Below are positions 1-11,473 of a DNA stretch of 64,000 nt, in pieces (the stretch's first letter is position 1; every line of letters begins with the position of its first letter). This DNA is from Shinella pollutisoli. GTDB lineage: Bacteria > Pseudomonadota > Alphaproteobacteria > Rhizobiales > Rhizobiaceae. A model generated the notes under the pieces. The model ran no database searches. It was not told where the DNA came from and was given only the letters and a program-made list of their open reading frames with translations. The stretch covers positions 62,001 to 126,000 of the forward strand of contig NZ_JANFDG010000001.1 in the NCBI RefSeq assembly GCF_024609765.1, written 5' to 3'. The translations under genes and the position numbers were made by a program.

Positions 1-1707
1 GCGCGCATCGCCCGCGCCATCGCCGACGCCTATCTCACCGACAAGCTCGATTCCAAGTACCAGGCGACGCGCCGGGCCGGCGCCTGGCTGCAGGAGCGCA
101 TCGAGGAGCTCCGGCAGAAGTCGCTGGAGACGGACCTCGCCGTCCAGAAGTTCCGCACGGCCAACGGGCTCGTCTCGACCGGCGGCGGCCGGCTCGTCAC
201 CGACCAGCAGCTCGCCGAGCTCAACAGCGCCCTCATCGTCGCCCAGGCCGACACGGCCAAGGCACAGGCCAATCTCGACCGCATCCGCGACATCATCGGC
301 AAGGGCCAGACGGACGCGATCGTGACGGACGTGCTCGACAGCTCCGTGTCGAACAAGCTGCGGGAGAAGTATCTCGACGCCTCCAAGCGCGAGGCGGAGA
401 TCGCCGACCGGCTCGGGCCGAACCACACGCAGGCGGTCCGCCTGCGCGGCGAGATGCGCGAGTACCAGCGGCTGATGTTCGAGGAGCTCGGCCGCATCGC
501 CGAGAGCTACCAGAGCAATCTCGACGTGGCCAAGAGCCGAGAGAGGAGCCTGACGGAGAGCGTGGCGCAGGCGACGGGCATCAGCGCGTCGGCCAACGAG
601 ACGCAGGTGCAGCTGCGCGAGCTGGAGCGCGAGGCGGAGACCTACAAGAACCTCTACCAGACCTTCCTGCAACGCTATCAGGAGGCGATCCAGCAGCAGT
701 CGTTCCCCGTCACGGAGGCCCGCATCATCTCGCATGCCGCCACGCCGACCCGGCCGAGCCATCCGCGCAAGGCGCTGGTGCTGGCCTTCTCGCTCGTGCT
801 GGGCTGCTGCGCCGGCGTCGGCCTCGCCGCCTTCCGCGAGTTCCGCGACCGCTTCTTCCGCACGGGCGACCAGGTGCGCGACGTGCTCGGCCAGGAGTTC
901 CTGGGGATCGCGCCGCTGGTCGACGGCGGAGGCCTCCGCCGCGTCGAGGACGTGGAGGCGGACGGCTTCCACCCGCGCGCCGTGCGCAAGCCGAACGCGA
1001 TCGTCAACCACGTGATCGACCATCCGCTCTCGGCCTTCGCCGAAACGATGCGCAGCGCCAAGATCGCCGCCGACCTCAGCCTTTCCGACAGGCCGTCCCG
1101 GGTGATCGGCGTCGTCTCGGTGCTGCCGGGCGAAGGCAAGTCGACGGTGGCTATCAACTTCGCCGAGCTGCTGGCGAGCCAGGGGGCGAAGGCCCTCCTG
1201 ATCGACGCGGACCTGCGCAATCCCGGCACGACGCGCGCGATCGGCCGCCATGCCGATGCGGGCCTCGTCGAGGCCGTGATGGAGGGGCGCCCGGTCAGGG
1301 ATCTCCTGCTGGTGAACCAGAAGACGAAGCTCGCCTTCCTGCCCGCCGTCGTAAAGCGGCGCATCCCGCATTCGTCCGAGCTGCTCGCCTCGATGGGCAT
1401 GGCGCAGGTGCTGTCGGCGGCCACGCAGCATTTCGACTACGTGATCCTCGACCTGCCGCCGCTCGGCCCGGTCGTCGACGCGCGGGCGATCGCCTCCAAG
1501 GTCGACGGGTTCATCTTCGTCGTGGAATGGGGCAAGACCGCCCGCCACGTCGTCCGGCAGACGCTGCGCAACGAGCCGACGATCGCCGAGAAATGCCTCG
1601 GCGTCGTCCTCAACAAGGTCGATATCGAAAAGATGAGGCTCTACCGGGAATACGGATCGTCGGAATACTACTATTCCCGCTACTCGGCCTACTACCGGGA
1701 GGGTTGA
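1..1707 (+). CDS. Exopolysaccharide polymerisation/export tyrosine autokinase (ExoP/Wzc type), 5' truncated
   Basis: Open from the first base in frame 1, so the N-terminus lies outside the window. The visible part has a coiled-coil periplasmic region, a hydrophobic segment near bases 775-830, and then a cytoplasmic BY-kinase domain. That domain shows Walker A (PGEGKST, about base 1129), Walker A' (LLIDADLRNP, about 1195) and Walker B (VILDLPPLG, about 1441). The C-terminus ends in a tyrosine cluster (EYYYSRYSAYYREG), the usual autophosphorylation tail. Family knowledge: Wzz/GNVR chain-length regulators fused to a BY-kinase control polysaccharide polymerisation and export across the inner membrane. 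It converges on the minus-strand glycan operon that ends 20 bases downstream. Which polysaccharide it serves is unknown. Confidence 0.88.
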   Translation, partial: ARIARAIADAYLTDKLDSKYQATRRAGAWLQERIEELRQKSLETDLAVQKFRTANGLVSTGGGRLVTDQQLAELNSALIVAQADTAKAQANLDRIRDIIGKGQTDAIVTDVLDSSVSNKLREKYLDASKREAEIADRLGPNHTQAVRLRGEMREYQRLMFEELGRIAESYQSNLDVAKSRERSLTESVAQATGISASANETQVQLRELEREAETYKNLYQTFLQRYQEAIQQQSFPVTEARIISHAATPTRPSHPRKALVLAFSLVLGCCAGVGLAAFREFRDRFFRTGDQVRDVLGQEFLGIAPLVDGGGLRRVEDVEADGFHPRAVRKPNAIVNHVIDHPLSAFAETMRSAKIAADLSLSDRPSRVIGVVSVLPGEGKSTVAINFAELLASQGAKALLIDADLRNPGTTRAIGRHADAGLVEAVMEGRPVRDLLLVNQKTKLAFLPAVVKRRIPHSSELLASMGMAQVLSAATQHFDYVILDLPPLGPVVDARAIASKVDGFIFVVEWGKTARHVVRQTLRNEPTIAEKCLGVVLNKVDIEKMRLYREYGSSEYYYSRYSAYYREG

Positions 1708-1726
1708 GCCGGGCCGGCAGGGCCGT

Positions 1727-2890
1727 TCACGACGCGACCGCCACAGCAGCCCTGGCGACGGCCCTGACGACGGGACCGAGCCACAGCGTGGCGCCGACGT
1801 GCGAGAACGCGACGGCCCAGGGCAGGAGCCCGATGCCGACGAGGACGGGCAGCGGCCACGACCGGGCGCCTTCCGGCGCCAGGCCGCGGGCGCGCAGGAC
1901 CAGCAGCAGATAGACGGCCCCCGTCATGTGGAAGGATATCCAGCGTCCCCAGTCGATCGCGACCGGATAGAGGGCGGCGAAGGGAAGGCCGACGGCGGCG
2001 AGCAGGAGCGGCAACCGCCGGTCCGTGTCGCGACCGTCGGCGACGTAGACGGCGAAGGGAAGAAGGCACAGGCCGTAGGCGAGGAGCACCTGCGCGAGCC
2101 CGCCGGCCGTGACCATCTCCGCGGCCGCGGCCATCTCCTCCCCGAGCCGATGGGTCAGCGCCTCGATCGCGCCGTCGCAGAAATCGGCGGTGAGGCCGCG
2201 GTCGAGCAGCGGCCGGCAGACCGGGTCGACCGTCTCCAGCCGCGGCTGGACGATGTTGGACAGGAAGGCGGCAGCGACCGCGAGCAGGAACAGTGCGACG
2301 AGGCCCCGCCTTTCCCGCGTGAGCAGGTTGCCCCAGGCGAAATGCAGCGCGACGAGATAGAGCGGCAGGAAGAAGATCAGGCCCTCGTGGGCGGCGATGC
2401 CGGCGACGAAGACGAGCGCGGAAGCGATGCGCTGCCACCGCGGCAGGGCCGGGAAGGTGGCGCCGTAGGCGAGGATCGCCAGCGACAGGAAGACGAAGAG
2501 CTCCTTGCGCCATGCGCCCTGCCGGTCGGCGTTCCAGAAGACCAGGAAGAAGCCGGCGGAGGCGACGACGAGGAGCAGCTTCGCCGTCACGGTCTGGCGG
2601 ATGCAGGCCTTCCAGGTGAGCCAGGTCGTCGCGGCGGCAAGGGCGGCCTGCAGCGCGACGGTTGCGAGGAGCGGGCCGACGGCAAGGAGGTCCGCGCCGC
2701 GGATGAGGAGCGAGCCGAGCAGGCCGCGCCGGACGAAAATCTGCTCGTCGTTGATCAGCCAGTCCGCCTGTTTCCAGTCGTTGCCGCCGTTCAGGAAATC
2801 CCGCGCCAGGACGGCGAGCGCGCCCGCAAGCGTGAACGCGAGCAGCGCGCCCAGCCAGAAAGATGGTGTCGTCACGCGGGAGTGCGGCAT
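1727..2890 (-). CDS. Polytopic membrane protein, possible GT-C glycosyltransferase
   Basis: A 387-residue, very hydrophobic protein with many predicted transmembrane segments and no family I can name with certainty. The first hydrophobic segment (about residues 10-30) is followed by a loop containing WLINDEQIFVRRG, with an acidic pair at D48-E49. GT-C glycosyltransferases that use polyprenyl-phosphate sugars carry such acidic pairs in their first extracytoplasmic loop. It starts 9 bases after the DprE2-like gene and is last in an operon that makes a polyprenyl-phosphoryl furanose donor. An arabinofuranosyltransferase role is therefore attractive, but this rests on position and one motif. It could instead be a polymerase or flippase. 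Confidence 0.6.
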   Translation of the reverse strand: MPHSRVTTPSFWLGALLAFTLAGALAVLARDFLNGGNDWKQADWLINDEQIFVRRGLLGSLLIRGADLLAVGPLLATVALQAALAAATTWLTWKACIRQTVTAKLLLVVASAGFFLVFWNADRQGAWRKELFVFLSLAILAYGATFPALPRWQRIASALVFVAGIAAHEGLIFFLPLYLVALHFAWGNLLTRERRGLVALFLLAVAAAFLSNIVQPRLETVDPVCRPLLDRGLTADFCDGAIEALTHRLGEEMAAAAEMVTAGGLAQVLLAYGLCLLPFAVYVADGRDTDRRLPLLLAAVGLPFAALYPVAIDWGRWISFHMTGAVYLLLVLRARGLAPEGARSWPLPVLVGIGLLPWAVAFSHVGATLWLGPVVRAVARAAVAVAS

Positions 2891-2899
2891 GGCGCCCTT

Positions 2900-3661
2900 C
2901 TACAGTTTCGTCTTCTTGAAGATGGGTTCGGGAATGGCGCGGATGATCGCCATGACGAGCCGCCAGACCGGGCGGACATAGATGACGTCCCGCCCCCTGG
3001 CGACCGCCCTGAAGATCGCCTCGCCCAGTTCCTGCGGCTCGGCCGTCAGCGCTCCCGGCAGTTTCATCCCTTCGGTCATGCGGGTGCGCACGAAGCCGGG
3101 CTTGACCGTCAGCACCTGCACGCCCCTGCCGGCCAGCCGGTTGCGCAGTCCCGAGAGGAACGCGGTGAAGCCGGCCTTGGCGGCGCCGTAGACGTAGTTG
3201 GAGGCCCGGCCGCGCTCGCCGGCGACCGACGAGATGCCGACGATCGTTCCAGCACCGCGCGCCTCGAAGCGCTCGGCGACGAGCCCTAGGAAGAGGCCCG
3301 GCCCCTCGAAGTTCGAGCGCAGGATGCGTTCCGCATGGGCGGGATCGCGCTCGGCCTGCGTCTGGTCGCCGAGCAGGCCGACGGCCGAGAGCACCACGTC
3401 CGGTAGGACGGGCAGCGCGTCGAGGAAGGGCGCGAAGGCGGCGGTATCGAGGATGTCGAGCCGGGCGGCGGCGACCGTGCTGCCGGGCGCGCGCAGTTCG
3501 AGGTCCGCGGCCGAAGCCGTCAGCACGTCGAGGTCGCGGCCGACGAGCGTGACGTTCCAGCCGTTGCGGGCGAAGGCGAGCGCCGTCGCCCGGGCGATGT
3601 CGGAGCTGCCGCCGACGACGAGGAGGGACTTCTTTTGCATGGGCATGGGCGTTGGTTCCAT
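2900..3661 (-). CDS. SDR, decaprenylphosphoryl-2-keto-ribose reductase-like (DprE2 type)
   Basis: 253 residues. The N-terminus carries the NAD(P) fold signature VVGGSSDIARATA, and the catalytic Tyr-Lys pair is visible in YVYGAAKAGF. The C-terminal hydrophobic stretch (VWRLVMAIIRAIP) fits membrane association, as in DprE2 proteins. DprE2 reduces the 2-keto intermediate made by DprE1 and so completes epimerisation of decaprenyl-phosphoryl-ribose to arabinose. The ATG at 3661 was chosen because it lies 11 bases after the DprE1-like stop; in-frame ATGs at 3646 and 3640 are alternatives. Pairing with the adjacent oxidase makes this assignment much firmer than an SDR fold alone would. Confidence 0.8.
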   Translation of the reverse strand: MEPTPMPMQKKSLLVVGGSSDIARATALAFARNGWNVTLVGRDLDVLTASAADLELRAPGSTVAAARLDILDTAAFAPFLDALPVLPDVVLSAVGLLGDQTQAERDPAHAERILRSNFEGPGLFLGLVAERFEARGAGTIVGISSVAGERGRASNYVYGAAKAGFTAFLSGLRNRLAGRGVQVLTVKPGFVRTRMTEGMKLPGALTAEPQELGEAIFRAVARGRDVIYVRPVWRLVMAIIRAIPEPIFKKTKL

Positions 3662-3672
3662 CGTCTTTGCCC

Positions 3673-4995
3673 CTAGAGGCCGAGCCGTTCCGATTGCAGG
3701 GAGGCGAAGCGGTCCGCGGCGGCCGTCTCCCGGCGCATCCGGCGGAAGGCGGCCGTGCGCGGGTCGGAGGCCTCCAGCGTCGCCGCGCGCATGCGCGAGT
3801 CCTTGGCGAGGTAGAAGCGGCCGCCGTGGGCAAGCGTGATGGCGTCGAGCCGATCCAGCAGCGACAGGCTCGCCGCGCCGACGGGAAAATCGAGCGCCAG
3901 CGTATAGCCCTCCATCGGGAAGGAGAAGCGGCTTTGCTGCGGGCCCATGCGCTTCAGCACGGCGAGGAAGGAGCCCTGCCCCGCCGCCGAGATCGCCTCC
4001 AGCAGCAGGCGCAGCCCCGCCTTCGCGCTGTCGAGCGGCAGCACGCACTGGAACTGCGCGAAGCCGCGCCGGCCGTAGATGCGGTTCCAGCCGAGGACGG
4101 CGTCGAGCGGGTAGAAATAGCCGTCCCAGTCGACGAGGCTCTCGCCGGCGCCCCTGCGGCCCTTCGCGTAGTAGAGCGCGTTGAAGGCGCGGACCGAGAA
4201 GCGGTTGAGCGCGAGGGCCGGCGCATCGAAGGGCACGCGCCGCTTGCGCTTTTCCGGTACCGTATAGGGCGCGGCGCGGCGCCCGTCGTCGAGCTCGTCG
4301 CGCCGGGCGTGTTCGCCAAGCATGACGAGCGAGCGGCCGAGGGCAGGCCCCTTGGCGAGGCAGTCGATCCAGGCGACGGAATAGGTCCAGCCGGCCGATC
4401 GCTCGAAGGTGTCGACGGCCTCGTCGAGGCTGCCGGCGGCGATCGTCCGCTGGCGGATCCAGCCGCTTTCCACCGGTGTCAGGCGGAACGCCGCGCGCAG
4501 GACGACGCCCGTCAGCCCCATGCCGCCGAGGGTGAAGGCGAAGAGGTCGGGATTTTCCGCGCGCGAGCAGCGCAGCACGCGGCCGTCGGCGACCATCAGG
4601 TCGATCCATTCGACGAAGGCGCCGAAGGAGCCGTGCGCGTGGTGGTTCTTACCGTGCACGTCGGCGGCGATCATGCCGCCGACCGTGACGAACTTCGTGC
4701 CCGGCGTGACGGCGGGAAACCAGCCGCGCGGCAGGAAGGCCGCGACGATGTCGCCGAGCAGCACGCCCGCCTCGACGGTCAGCAGGCCGGCCGCCGCGTC
4801 GAAGGCGATCATCCGGTCGAAGGCGGTCATGTCGACGGTGAGGTGCGGATTGAGCGCGCTGTCGCCATAGGCGCGACCGTTGCCGCGGGCGATCGCACGG
4901 CCGGACAGGACGAGCGCGCGCACCGCCGCCTCGTCGCGCGGGCGGCGTACCGTGCAGTCGGCCCTGGGAAAGCGTCCCCAGCCGGATATCTCCAT
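3673..4995 (-). CDS. FAD-linked oxidase, decaprenylphosphoryl-ribose 2-oxidase-like (DprE1 type)
   Basis: 440 residues, near the usual DprE1 length. The N-terminal PCMH-type FAD domain contains GRAIARGNGRAYGDSA (about residues 32-47) and TPGTKFVTVGGMIAADVHGK (about 97-116). A C-terminal substrate-binding domain follows, containing WDGYFYPLD and LGWNRIYGRRGF. Family knowledge: DprE1 oxidises the 2-OH of polyprenyl-phosphoryl-ribose, and DprE2 (next gene) reduces it to the arabinose epimer. The gene lies 3 bases from the end of gtrA and 11 bases before the SDR, so co-translation is likely. Other FAD oxidases such as L-gulonolactone oxidase share the fold, but the operon argues for DprE1. Confidence 0.85.
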   Translation of the reverse strand: MEISGWGRFPRADCTVRRPRDEAAVRALVLSGRAIARGNGRAYGDSALNPHLTVDMTAFDRMIAFDAAAGLLTVEAGVLLGDIVAAFLPRGWFPAVTPGTKFVTVGGMIAADVHGKNHHAHGSFGAFVEWIDLMVADGRVLRCSRAENPDLFAFTLGGMGLTGVVLRAAFRLTPVESGWIRQRTIAAGSLDEAVDTFERSAGWTYSVAWIDCLAKGPALGRSLVMLGEHARRDELDDGRRAAPYTVPEKRKRRVPFDAPALALNRFSVRAFNALYYAKGRRGAGESLVDWDGYFYPLDAVLGWNRIYGRRGFAQFQCVLPLDSAKAGLRLLLEAISAAGQGSFLAVLKRMGPQQSRFSFPMEGYTLALDFPVGAASLSLLDRLDAITLAHGGRFYLAKDSRMRAATLEASDPRTAAFRRMRRETAAADRFASLQSERLGL

Positions 4996-4998
4996 GGC

Positions 4999-5409
4999 TC
5001 AGGCCTCCGCCGCTCTCGGGCCGAACACGAAGCGCCGGTCGAGATTGTACTTGACGACATAGCCGACGGCGAGGCCGAGGACGGCGCCTGCCTCGCGGGC
5101 GAGCTCCGTGCCCCAGGCGAGCCAGAAGGCCGTCTCCGTGCCCCAGAAGATCAACGTCGTGACGATGCCCATGGCGGTATAGAGGCCGAACTTGCGCCCG
5201 TGTGTCGCAAGCCCTGTCGAGCGGTCGTGGAAGATCCACTTCCTGTCGAGGACGTATTTGACCACGAGGCCCGTCGCGGTGCCGCAGAAGACGGCGAGCG
5301 CGAAGCCTGGACCGCCGTCGATCGCGGCGAGCACGAGGCGCTGGGTCAGGAGATTGACGAGGGTCGCGAGGACGGCGAAGGCGGTGTAGCGAAGGACGAG
5401 GTCGAGCAT
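4999..5409 (-). CDS. GtrA family membrane protein (putative polyprenyl-linked sugar flippase)
   Basis: 136 residues with four predicted membrane helices, the standard GtrA size. It shows the paired motif K-Y-x-L-D-R-x-(W/F)-(I/V)-F in VVKYVLDRKWIFHD near residue 55 and VVKYNLDRRFVFG near the end. GtrA proteins are thought to translocate polyprenyl-phosphate-linked sugars, and Rv3789 plays such a part in mycobacterial arabinan metabolism. The start codon overlaps the upstream stop as TGATG at 5407-5411. Its place between the UbiA and DprE1 homologues supports a role with polyprenyl-phosphoryl arabinose. Confidence 0.85.
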   Translation of the reverse strand: MLDLVLRYTAFAVLATLVNLLTQRLVLAAIDGGPGFALAVFCGTATGLVVKYVLDRKWIFHDRSTGLATHGRKFGLYTAMGIVTTLIFWGTETAFWLAWGTELAREAGAVLGLAVGYVVKYNLDRRFVFGPRAAEA

Positions 5410-6833
5410 CAGACCGTTCCGACGAGGATGACGAACAGCACCAGCGCGCCGCAATAGCGGCTGGTCCTGTCCTTCACCGCGAAGACGATCGGATCGTCGT
5501 CCATGCGGCCGCGATGGGCGATCATCACCATGCGGCTCACCCAGTAGAGCAGGATCGGGCAGATGCCCCAGAGATAGACCGGGTGGGCATAGAGCTCGCG
5601 GACGTTCGGCGTGTCGAGATAGAGCGCCATGACCAGGACCGCGACATAGCCCGAACCGATCGCCATCATCGACAGGATCAGGTGGTCGTTGCCCTCGTAG
5701 CCGCGCCCGGCCGGCTTGCCGCGCCCGGACTTGACGACGTCGACCAGCTCGCCCTGCCGTTTGACCGCGGCGAGCGAGAAGAAGAAGAAGATCGAGAAGG
5801 CGAGCAGCCATTCGGAGATCGGCAGGCCGGTCGCCGCCCCGCCGGCGAAGATGCGCAGCGTGTAGAGGCCGGCGAGCGTGCAGATGTCGACCACCGGCTT
5901 GCGCTTCAGGCCGAGCGAGTAGGCCAGGGTGACGACGACGTAGAGCGCCATCACGGCGAGGAATTCCAGCCGCCAGACGAACAGCGCGAGGACGAGGCCG
6001 CCGCCGAGGAGCCCCGGCACCATCAGCGTGCCGTGATCGAGCGGCAGCGCGCCCGAGGCGAGCGGCCGGTAGCGCTTGCGCGGGTGGCTGCGATCGGCCG
6101 ACAGGTCGAGCAGGTCGTTCAGCACGTAGACGCCGGAGGCGACGAGGCTGAAGCAGAGGAAGGCGAAGATCGCCGCGATCCAGCTCGAGGGCGACCCTTC
6201 GTGCGCGGCGATCAGCGGCAGGAAGACGAGGATGTTCTTCGACCACTGGTGCGGCCGCAGCGCCTCGACATAGGGGCGCAGGCCGCCGCGCGGCACGTCG
6301 AGATGCAGCACCTCGCCGCCCTGCGAGCGCACCCGGTCGCGCTCCCTCGGCGACAGCCCGGCAGTGATCGCGCGGCGCGCCGAGCTCCAGACGGGGATGT
6401 CGGCGTCGGCATCGCCGATATAGTCGTAGTTGCCGGCGCCGTAGCGCTCGACGAGGAAGCCGGCCTTCTCGCGGCCCTTGAGGTTGCGCACGCCGTCCGA
6501 GCCGTAGACCTCGTCGAAGAGACCGAGATGGTCGGCGATGCCCCGCGCCACATGCTGGTCGGTGGCCGTGACGAGGACGGTGCGGCCGCCCTTCTCCCGC
6601 CATTTGCGGATATAGTCGAGAACGTCGTGGTTGTAGGTGAGCCTGGCCGGATCGATGGTGACGTAGCGGCTCAGCTGCGCCTTGAACTGCGCCTTGCCCT
6701 TCTTGAGGCAGGCAAGCGCCCGCGACAGGTTGCCGAGGTCGCGCGAGGCGCAATCCCAGAAGGATTCATAGAGAACGTCGCTTCGCACGAGGGTCTTGTC
6801 GAGATCGACCGCGAGAACGGGAAGACCAGTCAT
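5409..6833 (-). CDS. HAD phosphatase-UbiA fusion, polyprenyl-phosphate phosphoribosyltransferase-like
   Basis: 474 residues in two domains. Residues 1 to about 190 form a HAD domain with the nucleophile motif VDLDKT, a motif II threonine in VTATD and the acidic motif GDADADIP. Residues about 205-474 form a UbiA prenyltransferase domain with NDLLDLSADRSHP followed by KRYRPLASG, very close to the pattern in Rv3806c-type enzymes that join PRPP to decaprenyl phosphate. That reaction gives a 5'-phosphorylated product needing a phosphatase before DprE1/DprE2, so the fused HAD domain may supply it (inference). The ATG at 6833 follows GGAG 9 bases upstream. It is the first gene of a five-gene operon. 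Confidence 0.82.
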   Translation of the reverse strand: MTGLPVLAVDLDKTLVRSDVLYESFWDCASRDLGNLSRALACLKKGKAQFKAQLSRYVTIDPARLTYNHDVLDYIRKWREKGGRTVLVTATDQHVARGIADHLGLFDEVYGSDGVRNLKGREKAGFLVERYGAGNYDYIGDADADIPVWSSARRAITAGLSPRERDRVRSQGGEVLHLDVPRGGLRPYVEALRPHQWSKNILVFLPLIAAHEGSPSSWIAAIFAFLCFSLVASGVYVLNDLLDLSADRSHPRKRYRPLASGALPLDHGTLMVPGLLGGGLVLALFVWRLEFLAVMALYVVVTLAYSLGLKRKPVVDICTLAGLYTLRIFAGGAATGLPISEWLLAFSIFFFFSLAAVKRQGELVDVVKSGRGKPAGRGYEGNDHLILSMMAIGSGYVAVLVMALYLDTPNVRELYAHPVYLWGICPILLYWVSRMVMIAHRGRMDDDPIVFAVKDRTSRYCGALVLFVILVGTV

Positions 6834-7032
6834 GAAACGCTCCGGCTGCCGCCCCGGCGGCATGCGTGAATTGCATCCTCCTTCAATACATCGCAATCCG
6901 TGCAGAAACGTTAATGGTGGCGCCGCAGGCCCCGGAAATCCGTGTCTTTGCGGCTCGGGGGGCTTCGGTCATCGTGCGGGGGATATCAAAGACCATCCCG
7001 ACCGGGCGGCCGGCGGCAAAGGGCACCCGTCT

Positions 7033-7893
7033 TCAGCGGGCCAGCTCGAAATGCATGCCGTCGATGCGGTTGCCGCCGAAATGGCCGCCCCAGTAGAAAC
7101 CCGCCGCATTGGCGGAGGCGACCAGCTCGCGCACGGACCCCTTGCGGCCGCAGAACGCCGGCACCTCGCTGATCCAGTTCCAGGTGGTGTTGATGTCGAA
7201 GGCCGACCCGAAGGCATGGTTGGAGAGCTTGCCGGTCTCGGCGCTGCGCCGTTCCGGCTGCGCACCGTTGCCGGGGTTCTCGCCGTAGATGTAGCGCGGG
7301 TCGAAGGCGCCGGCGAAGCTGATCACCAGATGCAGGAGGTCGAGGCTCCTCCACTGGTGCAGCAGTTCCTCCAGCGCCTCCTTCGCGTTCCTGTGGATCC
7401 GGAAATAGCCGCGATATCCGTCGGCATGGGAGAAGGCGCTGCTCGGGAAGTCGATGATGTTGGCCGTCGTCCAGTCCGCGATCCTGCCGTCGCAGCTTCC
7501 CCTGATGACGATCCGCTCCGGGCGGTCGCGATAGGCATTCTGCTTCTGCACGAAGCGGAAGCAGGAGAACCGGGTGTTGCGCCAGTCCGAGCCCGGCGAA
7601 CCGAGGCCGTCCGGGCGCGCGGGCCATCCCGCGCCCGCCCGTTCGGCATAATAGCCGTCGGCAAGCACGGTGTAGCCCTGCTGCCGCGCGGCCTCCAGCG
7701 TCGCCGCGTTCACCTTGCCGTTCGGCGCAAGCTGCTGCTGCAGCTGGAATATCCGGGTCGCCTCCTCCGTCTTCGCGCCGAAGTCCGCATCGATGCGGCC
7801 GACCTGGGAAACGCCCCGCCGCAGCAGGAAATACTGCCAGCGCTGCACCTCGGCCGGAATGTTGTTGCCACCGCGAGACAGGGTAAACGGCAT
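7033..7893 (-). CDS. Peptidoglycan-binding M15-family peptidase (VanY-like)
   Basis: 286 residues. Residues about 10-75 resemble a PG_binding_1 domain (QRWQYFLLRRG, IDADFGAKTEEATRIFQ). The C-terminal part is an M15 D-Ala-D-Ala carboxypeptidase-type domain with zinc ligands in SNHAFGSAFDIN (H226, D233) and GMHFE (H281). Substrate would be the peptidoglycan peptide stem. No clear signal peptide is visible, so export may be non-classical, the true start may lie elsewhere, or it may act after lysis. The start has a purine-rich site (GGAGGGAGAG) just before ATG. Several M15 proteins of this shape are phage endolysins, but no phage genes adjoin it. Confidence 0.75.
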   Translation of the reverse strand: MPFTLSRGGNNIPAEVQRWQYFLLRRGVSQVGRIDADFGAKTEEATRIFQLQQQLAPNGKVNAATLEAARQQGYTVLADGYYAERAGAGWPARPDGLGSPGSDWRNTRFSCFRFVQKQNAYRDRPERIVIRGSCDGRIADWTTANIIDFPSSAFSHADGYRGYFRIHRNAKEALEELLHQWRSLDLLHLVISFAGAFDPRYIYGENPGNGAQPERRSAETGKLSNHAFGSAFDINTTWNWISEVPAFCGRKGSVRELVASANAAGFYWGGHFGGNRIDGMHFELAR

Positions 7894-7977
7894 CTCTCCC
7901 TCCGACCGAAAGCCATACCGGAAGTAGAATACGAATTACGCGGCTTTGCAACTAAAAATACTTTTACCTTGCACACG

Positions 7978-7994
7978 CAATCAAAGATTGATTG
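7978..7994. promoter_or_regulatory. Perfect 7+3+7 inverted repeat upstream of the M15 peptidase
   Basis: CAATCAA-AGA-TTGATTG is a perfect palindrome in a short AT-rich stretch, 85 bases upstream of the peptidase start. It is placed where an operator would lie. The binding protein is unknown. Confidence 0.35.
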
Positions 7995-8061
7995 TCCTCT
8001 CGGGACGGATCTCCGCTGCGGGATCGGAGCGGCGCGGCGAATGCGGAAAAGATGCGCCGGA

Positions 8062-11282
<3,221 letters not shown>

Positions 11283-11390
11283 GACATCCCTCCGACGCGC
11301 GGCACGGGACCGCGATTGCAGGCGCAGCAAAACACCGTCCGCTTATTGCCGGCCTGGCTTGTGCGGGGCTGGCCGCCGCCGGGGATCCGA

Positions 11391-11430
11391 AACGGGAACG
11401 GGCGGTGCCTGCGCACCGCCCGTTCCCGTT
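11391..11430 (-). terminator. 18-bp perfect hairpin between repeat-protein gene and GT41 gene
   Basis: Arms at 11391-11408 and 11413-11430 are perfectly complementary, with a 4-base loop. The hairpin lies 44 bases after the stop of the octapeptide-repeat gene and about 110 bases before the GT41 start. On the minus strand only a short T run follows, so it may be a partial terminator or an mRNA-stabilising element rather than a full stop. Confidence 0.65.
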
Positions 11431-11473
11431 GCCGCGGAAGATTGCGGCGCGGCCGGAGCCGCGCCGTTCGTCA

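Noticed and set aside
2900-4609. 569-residue open frame spanning the DprE2-like gene and part of the DprE1-like gene
   Set aside because: Only the last 253 residues are the SDR. The earlier part is an arginine/alanine-rich shadow of the oxidase gene in another frame.
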